From positions 806,001-870,000 of the forward strand of contig JAHQIY010000023.1 of the NCBI GenBank assembly GCA_019054805.1: 64,000 bases of DNA, in the 5' to 3' direction. How positions within the stretch are numbered: the first letter of the stretch is position 1; the number at the start of each line of letters is the position of its first letter. Positions 22,701 to 31,935 of the stretch are shown here, one piece after another. The notes below the pieces were generated by a model. That model saw only the letters and a program-made list of their open reading frames with translations, was not told the origin of the DNA and did not search any database. The stretch comes from Brachionus manjavacas (taxonomy: Eukaryota; Rotifera; Eurotatoria; Ploima; Brachionidae). The translations under genes and the position numbers were made by a program.

Positions 22701-25700
22701 ATGGTGATTTTAAATTATTATATTAAAACTTAAACGAGGTCCGGGGCGAAGACCTGGTTTAGGGATCCGGATATGCTAGTTGTAAAAAAATATTAGTTAA
22801 ATTTAAAATTGATTTTTAAAATATAGATCAATTAAAACCTTTTTTATTACAATTTTTTTTTACTTTTTGCTCTAATGTACAAAAAGTACTAAAAGGAACA
22901 GGGCAAAATAAAATAATATTCTGAAAAAGTATAAAAAGGAACAGTGCTTAAAATTCTCATTGTCTATACCTCATGATAAGTGTTTGGTATTGTAAATTTT
23001 AGAAAAAAAAATTTCTAAAAACCTAAAATTGGTGCAGAAATTTCAAAATCAAATTGTAGAGTATTTTCAGAAGGTGGAATCAGATGATAAAATTTAAAGA
23101 ACCAATTTTGGGTTCTTGTTTAGCTTTTTAATTATTGCTTTAAATTTAACAATGCCTGAGTGGTTTTGGATTTTAAAATGGAATTTTTAATTTAAAAACA
23201 AAATCAAATTTGTCAAAATATTTACTTGTCCAAATAAGTTGTTGATTTCTTCTTGTTGGTTGAAACACTCGTTTGTTTTGTTTTTAAGCTCATTTTGAGT
23301 GTGTCTTAAAGCATCTTGAGATTCTTCGATTTCTTTGAAACAATTAGCAATAAGACTAGATTCTTTGAATTCTAAATCAGCTGTTTCTTTTTCGAAGTAA
23401 TCAGCTTTGTTTCTCAGTTGATCATTTTCCTCCTCAAGATACTCTATCTTTCGCTTGTATTCGTTCAGTGTTTCAAAATTAGTTTCATTTATTCGCTTGG
23501 ATGCAAAAATGTGCTCATTATTCGATGCTTTCATGTATTCTGCTGAACTCTCTTCCAAAATAACATCTTGTTCTGAATCTATGAAGCTCTTTAATAAATT
23601 GTCTTTGATTTGTATTTCATATTTCAACTGATTCACCATATCGTTAGTTTTAACTAGTTCTTGTTCTAAAAACTCAATTTTTTCCTCTAATTGCTGGTCC
23701 TTCTCCAACAATTGCTTGCCAATGGTAGCAGCCAACTCTAAATCTCTCTCTTTTTCATCTAACAATTTGGTAACTGCTTCAATATCATAATAAGTTTTTG
23801 TCATTTGGCTAACTCTATATCCACTTTGAACTAAAAAAAAACAGATGAACACCTCATTATAAATATGAAAGAAAAAAGCTTGTTAAAAATTTTTGAGGTT
23901 TTTTATTAGGATTAAGAAGATGAGTTTTAATATTTCCCATCGAAGTTTAAAAAAAAACAATAAAACTATTTTAATTTTTAGATAAGCATAATTTAAGTGA
24001 CGTAAAATTTTGTGGAATTTGGCTTTGGTTTATCTTAGTGGAGCGTTATATCTAAAAGTAAGATTTAAGACTTTTTACACAATTACATTATGGTCGAATA
24101 CTTAATTAAGAATATCCTTTTAAAAGCTTAGATTTTCGATCTATTTTAAATAAAAATTTAAAATGCGAATGAATTTGAACTTAAAGCAACTGTTCACATC
24201 ATCAATAATCAATCATACGTTCCTAGTCTAAAAACTAAGCTTTTTAATAATTTTAAACTAGATATATTTTTGTTCAAGAGTTAATTAATTGGGATTTTTT
24301 TGGAAAGTTTATACTCGAAAAAAAAAACATTTTATTTGTGCCCTAATCTCAACAATCTTCTAAATGTTACTGAAGCAATCATCATCGCAAATATCATTTG
24401 ACTTACTAAACTTGTATTAAACTATTTTTCGTTTAGAAATGTTTAAATGAAAAATTTTGAATAGCTTTTTTATTGTTTTATTTAAATTAAGAGCACAACT
24501 TGGAATTTAAACATTTATTGCTATAGCCCAAAAAATTAATGATATTGGTAAAAAAAAACTTTTCCATTTAATTAGTCTTGGTTAAATGTTCTACTAAAGG
24601 ATTGAATAAGAAATTAAAATCCAGTATGACAAATATCAAAGGTAGATGGTCATGATACGAATTAATGGGAGCTGAAAATAACAATAGGAAATCCGGAGGA
24701 ATATAAGTGAATACGAGTTTAATTTGGCTAAGTTATCTGAGTTTTCAAATTGGTGTTTAGTTAAATGGATAGAAACAAAGATCTAAAACCTACTACTAGA
24801 GCCTTAAGTATTGAAACGTCTAATAACACTAATACTAAGTAATCTTAAATGGCTAAAATATTGAACAAATATTTTAAGTAAAATATTGATTAGAGTTGAA
24901 AATTGCTTCTCATGATTATTTTAAAACTAACAGTGAATCTTATTGAAGAAATTGGCAGAAGTGATTTAATGAAGGCGCACCTAAATATTTGAATTCAAAA
25001 TTTTGTGAATGAATGTCAAAGCAACAAAATGAAGTCAATGCTGACAATAAGAACTTAAGCAGTATTTGCTTGAACTAGATCCAAGTTACAGTACACTAGC
25101 TTTCTATCAAGCTAATTTTTTTGTCGTTTATTTTCTACTGAACCACCCACAAAATTTAACTAAAACATAGCGCAATATTTTTTTTATTTTTTTTTGGTGA
25201 AGTAATAAATAAATAAACCAGTTTTATATTTGAGAGATTATTATTCAATTTGATGAATTGGACTTTTCTAGGTCAAGATTTAAAATTCCTTACAAATATT
25301 ACCTTAAAAAGCTACAATTTTACAAATTTATTTTAAAAAATTATTCCTTAAAATTAAGTGCCTATAAATTATAAAGATTGTTGAAAAGTGGAAAAAAAAG
25401 AACTTAATTTTTGGAGAGTTTTTTCTAAATATTTTTTAAAGTTTTCCGTTTGAAGTCTAAGTTTTCTAAATGTAAATACAAAAAAGACAATATTTTATTA
25501 ATAGACACATTCCGAATCCACACCGACTAAACCTTTGCATTTCGAATGATTATTAATTCAAAATTAACACTTGACAAAACATTGACTAGAATCACATTAA
25601 GGTTAGAAAATATCGATTTTCAATGCCTGAAAAATAAAATGTCTTTAAAAAAGAATAAAGCCAACAAATTAAATAATTAATTAGTGTATATTTTATGTAT

Positions 25701-28700
25701 TCAATACTCATAAAATGCGTGTAAATTAGAAATAAAAATCATCTAATGGATATGTAAATGCACGTTCACATAATATTTAATGTATTTAGAGTCGCAAATA
25801 ATTTAGGTAAATTTGAAAACAATTATAAAATGACCTAATCATGAATGATGGAATTTCTGGTTGGAAAAGACTGTGTCTGGATAATTTAAAAATCGAGTAC
25901 AATAGAATTCCTTTAAATGGCATTGTGTAATATTGGAGCAAAAGAACAAAACAAAAATTTGAAATTGAAATAACTTTTTTGATTTAGCTCTAAAGCTCGT
26001 TCTGCAAAAAGTGTCTGCCGACACAAAGTTTGTTTCATCCAAATATAGTCTCTTAACTAATTAAATAAGTTGAACTTGTAAAAACTTGATCGACCTTTTT
26101 TTTTTTGAATTTTCTATTCTTTAGTTCTTTTTATATTTCTTTATTTTTCACCATGCAATCTTACATTTTTTTTCTTTACTTCTCCTCAAAGAAGATCAAT
26201 TCAATTAAATAAATAAACAATAAACTAAAAAAGGCTAATTATTTCTATTAGCAATTATATTTTTTTGAATAGCAGATAAATAAATAATTAATTTATTTTT
26301 TTGCAGTTTTTCTATTTGAAAAAGGTGTAAATTTTATTTTATTAGTAATAAAAATTGAAAGGTATTAACTAATCAACATTTAAATTAATAATTGTTTATC
26401 AGAACTCATGTAGAACACAAGACTTTAGGTTGTCGACCTAATGGGTTGAATCCTAAAACAATCGGGTTTATATGCTGGCAATACTTTCAGTCAATCTTTA
26501 GATATAGTCTGGATTTTTGTATCCAAAAAGAACATTCAAAATTTTAACACAAGACAAAACATACTAATCAAAAGATCTCTTGGACTAATTAAATATGAAA
26601 AAACTACTCCACTGTTCAACTGCCTTAAAATAGATAGTATTGGGCAAGTGTATTTAAAACATAAAATATTTATGTACGAGCAACTACAAACAATTGTATT
26701 ACTAATTAGATTTTTTCTAAACTCAAATCCTTGTATGAAAAAGGAGTTTTATTGAAGGACAATTTTTTAAACAATTTGAAGTTTTACAAGAAGTAGTTGG
26801 AGAAGGTTGTAGCCAAAAAAAGGTCCAAGGCATGGTACGGTGTGAAAACCAAGGATTGATTGATTCAATTAACTTTGTTTTTCTGTTTTTAAAAATTGGA
26901 AATTTTCAACAAAACTTAAAAGTATTATCAAACTTATTAAAATATTAAATATTAAATTAATTATTATTTTTTTTTATTTATTTATTCTTATTTTCAATTG
27001 AAAATATTTTTAATTTTATTTTTTTTTAATTTAATGCAAATGAGGCGCTCTTTTGGATAAATTAATTAATAAATAAAAATAAATAATTTACATGAGTTCT
27101 GATAAAGGTGATTCTTTAAATTTTATTTTATCAAATTCCAAAGATTAAAGATTTAACATGCAGAGAGGGAAGATTGTCGGTAAGATTGTGTATATTCATG
27201 GTGAGACATGGTCAGCTGGACTACGTGGTGCAAGTGTGGAATACAAATTTGAAAAGAGATGTGAATGCGTTAGAGAAGATGCAAGAGCAGGCAACAAACA
27301 AACCGGTGTTACTAAGAAACGTGTCATATGATGTGAAGTTGACTCGAATGGGACTGACAAAGCTGAGCGAAAGAAGAGTGAGGGAGAATTTGATTGAAAT
27401 GTACAAATTGGTGAATGGATTAGAAAAGGCGAGCACTCAACCTTGATAATTTGATCCATTTGGTTCTACAATTTGATATCGAAATAAAGAAACTGTCAGA
27501 ATTTCGATAAGCTTGTACTCTTGGGCCCGTAGACGTTTTGGAGCAACTATTTATACTCCCTGTTAACTTAAACGCTCACGGTTAAGTAAATCAACTTACC
27601 AGTGATACCGACAAAAACGTCGCTGTATCATATTTATTTATTTAATTAAAGTTTAAGTCCATTAAATCATATCCATTATAAAGAATAAATTTAAAAATGT
27701 CGGATTAGAGAAAATTTTACAAAATTGATTTATTTATGTAACTTTTTTTTAATGCGAAAAAATAAATTAAATTTTTTTAAATTAGTTCTAAATCAATTTA
27801 TCATTATTTTTTAGATTTTATTTAATAAATGTCTATCTTATGCTTTCTTTAATTTAAAAAAAATGTTTAAAAATTTTTCCATGACCTCATTGTTAATCTG
27901 CGTGAATTTTTCTCAATTGACAGCCAAAAGTCTTAATATCGCTTTAAACATGTGGATTTTCTTTTTTTTCTTTTCTTTATTACAACAGTGAACGTATTTT
28001 TAAACTTTATCTATTCGATTATTATGTCAAGCAACTTATATGTCACATTGAATAAGTAAAATAAATTATTTGGTCTAATCAAAAAAGATTAAGTGTAAAT
28101 ACTTTAAAAAAAAATTTTTCAATGTGATGTATATAATCGATTTTCTTGTATCTTTTTTATTTGTCAGGATTGCAGGGTAATATTAACAAAAATTTGTTTG
28201 ATTTTGCTAAAAAATAACAAAATAGGCACTCATTCTCCTGACTTTAAATCACTCCTTTACAAAATATATGGTCTTTCGCCTTGAAACTCTTACTCTAAAT
28301 ATTGGGACTAAAAACAGTCTTAATGAACTGCTAAAAATCTCATTTTCAAGGTTTTTCTTATTTTTCTAAATTTTTTACTAATCGACTAAAATGTGTTCTC
28401 AAAAGATTCTTTTATTTCTTTTTGTATTTCTTTTTTTTTTATTTTCTCACTTAATAATTCAATTTTTATCTTTATTTTCTTTTTTTTGGAACTTTTAAAT
28501 TTACTTCTCCTTAAAAGGGGGTTAATTCAATTAATAAATAAATAATGTTGGATAATCGAAACAATTTCTAATGATTTATTATTATTATTATTATTTATTC
28601 ATAAAATTACGCCAGATTCGGCGATGTAAAAAATAACATAAAATTGAATACAAAGGAAGGTAGTTATGTACTGTTTGTTTTCCCTTTTTTAAATTTACAA

Positions 28701-30701
28701 TTATGTTTAAGAAATTAAAATATTAAAATAGATTTTCATTTTTTACATAAATACCACAAAAGATTTAATTTTAAATTAAATATTCAAAGATTGAGATTAA
28801 CACAAAAATAAATAAAACCTTGTTCAAATGTCTTAGGTAAGTATTTTTTAAATTTTATTTATCTTTTTGAGATAGGGTTGAGCAATCAAACACGATCACA
28901 GCACAATTATTCATACAAGTTAATTGAGATAATGAAGGAATACAGAAATTATTCGACATTTTATGCCGGACATTAGAGATGATTTATCATGTAAATATGT
29001 TATGAAGTAAAGGTATATTTGAATTTTGTCGAAGGTCGTATTATCGAGGCTTGACTGGACTTGGTCAGAGTTCTGACAAATAGATCAGAATGCTTCCGCG
29101 GCGCTAAGAGCATTAGAGCCTAGAGAGAGAGAGATAGAGAGAGTTTCCCTGCTATAATGATTTGCACCTGCTGTGAGCAAAGGTGCAGGTAGAGCGCATG
29201 CATTTTTTCTTAGACAGAGTAGTGCTGCATTGGAATTATTTTCCAGAAAATGTGGTAAAATTTAATTCAACCGATGGTTTCAAAGGGTTTGATTTAATGG
29301 ACTAGGACTTTACTTCAACAACTCTGAGAAGTAAGCAAAGCTAATATTTTAACACATCGCACAAATTTCAACGTGACATATTCTTTGATATTCAATTAAT
29401 GGAACACAATGATCAGAGGGGAGAGTGAAGGATTATTGCTAAAACACGAAGAAATAATAAAATAAACTCCGTTCAAGTGTATTCTAAGACAAAATTTAAT
29501 GATCTTTCACGCAATATTGAAGCCTAAGCCGTATGACTTTTAGTTTTTGCTGCACAGATCTTTCAGATAAAAAATGTACGGTTCACTTTTATTAGCCAGA
29601 ACCATAGGCCCGCTTTCCGGCGCTCATCACTTTCTGGTGCAACTTTTTGTGTTCTTTCAAGCAAAATTTAGAGCTAAGATCTTGAACTTTTCTTTCGGTC
29701 AAATGACAACCGGTCAAATGCCAAATTTACGGAAAAGAAATTTAAAATATAAAAAAAAAATTATCTAAGTATAATGATAATTTACAAATTATTGAAAATA
29801 GATTATTGATTTGCCAAGTTAATTTTGAGATATAAAAAATATAATGTTGAATTTTTTAATTAGTTATTTTTAGTTTTTTATCAAAGTATTGAAAAATTAT
29901 GCAAATAACCTTAAAAATTTTGATATGTAATACATTTGTGTTAACAAAATTTTTTAATTATTGTTTAAAAAAAATTGTTTACCAATATTCATTTTGAAAA
30001 AGTTATTAATGTTTTATGTGAACAAAATTGCTTTGCTCCGAAAGTTCACTCTCCCTGAACAGAGTGACTCTAAAAACACTGATCATTACAGAAGAAAAAA
30101 TTCTTAGCTTATATTTTGATAACAATGTGAAAGCAAAGGGTACATCGAATTGAAGGACTCAACAATAAACAACTTGGTCAGTCATCTTAAGAAAACAAGA
30201 ATTTTTCTTCAACTCAAAAAATTATTTATGCTCCTTTTTGCTACTAACAAAAAATAAAATTTCTACTAAAATAATTGTTACTTCTAAAAAAATAGGCATC
30301 CTTTAGATAAATACTTACTAAAGTAATCAAGAGTGAAAGCGATTTGTTCGTTAGTTAATTCACTTAATTCGTTTTCGTCGATATATAAGGGAGCTTTGAT
30401 CCAGTCGCAGTTGCTATGTGAAAAGATTGTGTCAGCTCTGAGTTTGTATTTTGGTAATTTCTCGTCTAATAAACTTATAACGTCTACTTCTGCAATGTTG
30501 TCTGACGAGCAAATATCTAAAAAGTATTTAAACAAAACATAGACAATCACAGCAACAATATTTTATTTTTTTACCTGTCAAAGTTTCACAAGACTTTAAG
30601 CTTTTATTGTTTTCGTCATTTGACAGTGTTTCGTTTTGGCTTGTATTGTTTGTTTTTCGTGTGCTTATAGTTGAATTTGTGGAAGAACAGGAATTAGACA
30701 T
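16703..30701 (-). CDS. TRAK: Milton/TRAK kinesin adaptor for mitochondrial transport
   Basis: Four exons join in frame on the minus strand: 30701-30575, 30516-30319, 23830-23226 and 18262-16703, giving about 829 aa. Residues 1-42 are polar. Residues about 55-360 match the HAP1/TRAK N-terminal coiled-coil domain, with KLPKYKLRADTIF, LTNEQIAFTLDYF, SGYRVSQMTKTYYDIEA and KERDLELAATIGKQLL. Exon 4 continues the coil (KYNECIQMLNKSQEEISVL). At about residues 525-560 it carries the family C-terminal block KLQIVKPIEGSTTLQHWQ ... NRPGISVKG. The rest is acidic and proline-rich (TPPPSPSRFSPPAPN). The family links kinesin-1 to mitochondria through Miro. Joining the exons across 6.5 and 5.0 kb is inferred from domain continuity and matching splice phases; both large introns hold transposon remains. 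Confidence 0.92.
18263..20071. other. Milton intron 3, first part: degenerate repeats
   Basis: No exon is seen. The stretch 18424-18690 carries several inverted GGGTGA/TCACCC words (CCGGGTGACC, AGTCACCCCTTTACC, TTGGGTGAATTAGG), and related words recur at 19138-19220. This suggests a decayed inverted-repeat element of about 800 bp. At 19310-19372 lies the weak repeat also found at 12650. Confidence 0.35.
20072..20393. mobile_element. MITE with AACGGGTG termini
   Basis: The left end AACGGGTGTAGAATAAAAAA and the right end are inverted copies over about 33 bp, including ATGGCCCAAAAATTA against ATGGCACAAAATTA. The element is about 322 bp. The interior contains a short plus-strand stretch, KKIRATLHKVTKICQKVKS, that could be the remnant of a Tc1-type helix-turn-helix, but this is too short to be sure. 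It lies in Milton intron 3. Confidence 0.75.
20394..21609. other. Milton intron 3, AT-rich segment
   Basis: A 92-codon plus-strand frame at 20930-21208 is rich in F, Y, N and I, shows no family resemblance, and I do not regard it as a gene. Nothing else is recognised. Confidence 0.4.
21612..22372. mobile_element. Inverted-repeat element carrying a zinc-finger-like ORF
   Basis: The left arm (about 21617-21695) and right arm (about 22278-22352) are inverted copies built of CCATAAATTTATTAAAAAT and AATAAAGTTTCCATAAATTT motifs. Between them the plus strand holds a coding-like stretch of normal composition (see 21880-22201). This is unlike the purely AT-rich MITEs nearby and suggests a DNA transposon that has lost most of its transposase. 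It lies in Milton intron 3. Confidence 0.6.
21880..22201 (+). pseudogene. Unidentified transposon ORF with CxxC zinc-binding motif
   Basis: From ATG 21880 the frame reads MLDFSSIGLDLPIHNNKK and then meets a frame change in the A run at about 21928-21933. The following frame stays open to 22201, with GPPSKTVKSLEVQ, an acidic stretch ENAIFDDDLTSQDD, a basic SKRPRFDD and CDTCGKPLQKKLYYYC. The CxxC...C spacing and basic patches suggest a DNA-binding zinc ribbon, perhaps with a degenerate AT-hook (KKRGPP). I cannot name the family. Context between inverted repeats argues for a transposon protein. Confidence 0.5.
22483..22969 (+). mobile_element. Palindromic element with GC-rich core (copy 2)
   Basis: The ends read GGATAGACAATGAGA (22483) and its inverse TCTCATTGTCTATAC (to 22969). 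Each arm continues with inverted blocks of GGCCCTGTTCCTTTCTGT, TACTTTTTCAGAATATT and ATTTTATTTGG; the left arm repeats this 55-60 bp unit in tandem about two and a half times (22559-22690). The centre (22728-22800) is the GC-rich GAGGTCCGGGGCGAAGACC core shared with 3300-3365. The element is about 487 bp with no ORF and lies in Milton intron 3. Confidence 0.8.
23831..26480. other. Milton intron 2, AT-rich segment
   Basis: No coding remnant can be named. At 26150-26230 the words TTACTTCTCCTCAAAGAAG and AATTAAATAAATAAACAAT resemble 28500-28550 (TTACTTCTCCTTAAAAGG, AATAAATAAATAATG), which suggests two 3' ends of a retrotransposon with AAAT-type tails. Confidence 0.4.
26485..26900 (+). pseudogene. 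LINE fragment of a second lineage, RT C-terminal region
   Basis: On the plus strand the open stretch near 26555-26695 reads NILIKRSLGLIKYEK, TTPLFNCLKIDSIGQVYLK and HKIFMYEQLQ, a pattern found downstream of the reverse-transcriptase core in some non-LTR elements. It differs from LINE A and LINE B. It is broken on both sides and lies antisense to the Milton gene in intron 2. Confidence 0.55.
27160..27446 (+). pseudogene. LINE B-family fragment, upstream half
   Basis: The frame reads VRLCIFMVRHGQLDYVVQVW, NALEKMQEQATNKPVLLRN and LGLTKLSERR-like KLSERRVRENLIEMYKLVNG, collinear with 15405-15655 of LINE B at clearly lower identity. It breaks off after EKAS, where LINE B continues; the continuation is found at about 29046, 1.6 kb further on. 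Confidence 0.85.
27447..29045. other. Probable insertion splitting a LINE B fragment
   Basis: This 1.6-kb AT-rich block lies between two pieces of one LINE copy. It contains a repeat end at 28565-28645 (ATTATTATTATTATTTATTC followed by ACGCCAGATTCGGCGATG) and, at 28230-28390, a plus-strand stretch PDFKSLLYKIYGLSP that could be the decayed C-terminus of another LINE. TTTATTTAATTAAAGTTTAAGTCC at 27634-27660 resembles the repeat ends at 36-60 and 59700-59755. No intact ORF remains. Confidence 0.5.
29046..29310 (+). pseudogene. LINE B-family fragment, downstream half
   Basis: Nucleotides 29046-29130 align with 15650-15735 of LINE B, and 29210-29305 read FLDRVVLHWNYFPENVVKF, collinear with FFSNRVVPHWNKLPENVVKS. 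A GA-rich simple tract at 29122-29142 replaces part of the coding sequence. It lies in Milton intron 2, antisense to the gene. Confidence 0.8.
29311..30318. other. Milton intron 2, remaining segment
   Basis: A faint inverted pair is seen: AATGATCAGAGGGGAGAGTGAA at about 29407-29428, and ATGATCAGTG...GGGAGAGTGAA on the minus strand at 30044-30090. Between them the 64-codon frame at 29574-29768 shows nothing recognisable. This could be a degraded DNA transposon of about 680 bp. Confidence 0.35.
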
Positions 30702-31224
30702 TTAGAAAATCATTTGGAATTAGGAGATTGCTAACGTCTTTGTTGTATTTTGGAATTAGTTTTTTAACTCTGCTTCGCAATAGCAATGCTTTGTTGGCAT
30801 TACTTTGAATCACGTGAAAATTGGTCAAAAAAAAGCTTTATTTGCAGATCTCAGTAAACGCCTCATTCATCTATTAACTTTTTCTCTCTCAGTTGACAAT
30901 CTAAATCTAAAAAGCTAATTTATATCTGAAAGACAATTCAGAGTGTAAGATCCTAACACAAAGAAATTTTATTTAAAAAAACAAATTGAGGTTTGATACA
31001 AAAAATACAAAAATTGTTTGCTATTTTAACTTATATTTTGTCATTAGTCTCCTAATTTGCCTATGAATATTTTATTTATCTTGATTGCACACAAAATGGC
31101 ACATTTTTGTTTAAATTAGTATTTTTTTATTAAAATAAAATGATAAAATTATGTGATTCAAAATTTTTTAAAAAAATTCCCAAGCTATTAAAGAAACTAA
31201 ATGGCACTGTGAACATTTGTTGCA
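30702..31224. other. Spacer between Milton start and tetraspanin stop
   Basis: It should contain the Milton promoter (transcription leftward) and the tetraspanin 3' UTR. I see no specific element beyond AT-rich sequence. Confidence 0.4.
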
Positions 31225-31935
31225 TTACTTAATTCTGCCGACTAAAACTGGAATCATAATCATTCCTAAAAGTTCAATACAAAGAATGATTACACTGGGC
31301 ACAACTAGGAGAGTGACAGCGTGTTTTTTGATTTCATCAACAACTTTCTGACCGCATCCAGGTGTGTTTCTGGTTCTTTGATCACAGCATTTATCGGCCA
31401 AACCAGATTCTGTGAAATCTGATGGCCCATTGTAAGCGCAGCATTTGAAAATGTGAGAAACAGCAAATGTTAAGTTACATTTCTCATCGAAATCACTCGA
31501 ATTCCTAAATGAGTCTTTGTTCAAATCGTCAATAGTCGAATTGAAAGAACTTTTAAATTGCTTTTCAATTGAAGATGAACTGAAAACAAGTACTAAAATG
31601 CTGATTCCATGAGCCAAAAATAGCAAAACAATAATTATTTCATAAACAATCAAAAATAATTTGTTTGAATATTTTGCTCCGATGAGGCCGATTAAGCTCA
31701 CCAAGCATACAAATCCGCTGATGACTAGAAGTGAAGTTGAAATTGAGCTAATCGATCCTGTCTTGATTACTAGATCAACATTTGGCGTTGTAAGAAATTT
31801 ATTCAGAAAAGTGGTCCATTTCAGGACGGCAGCTGTTACAAATACCACTAGGCCACATGTTAACAACAGTGAATTTAAGAGGATTATTAAAAATCTAATT
31901 GAGGCTGCACAAAAGCCTAAATTTAACTTTGCCAT
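31225..31935 (-). CDS. Tetraspanin, intronless
   Basis: The product is a 236-aa protein with four membrane segments, at about residues 10-35, 60-85, 88-115 and 205-230. A large extracellular loop of about 85 residues lies between the third and fourth. The loop carries the paired cysteines FKCCAYNG and DKCCDQ plus a further GCGQKV cysteine, as in tetraspanins that form two or three disulfides. The usual CCG signature is CCA here. NST, NSS and NLT are possible glycosylation sites in the loop. Tetraspanins organise membrane microdomains. The start ATG at 31933-31935 precedes the first segment directly. The member cannot be assigned; an intronless copy among intron-bearing neighbours could be a retrocopy, though no poly(A) tract proves it. 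Confidence 0.85.
   Translation of the reverse strand: MAKLNLGFCAASIRFLIILLNSLLLTCGLVVFVTAAVLKWTTFLNKFLTTPNVDLVIKTGSISSISTSLLVISGFVCLVSLIGLIGAKYSNKLFLIVYEIIIVLLFLAHGISILVLVFSSSSIEKQFKSSFNSTIDDLNKDSFRNSSDFDEKCNLTFAVSHIFKCCAYNGPSDFTESGLADKCCDQRTRNTPGCGQKVVDEIKKHAVTLLVVPSVIILCIELLGMIMIPVLVGRIK

Noticed and set aside
26438-26470. GGGTTGAATCCTAAAACAATC, resembling a tRNA T-arm
   Set aside because: No acceptor stem, anticodon arm or D-arm of the right spacing can be folded around it. No tRNA or rRNA gene was seen anywhere in the window.
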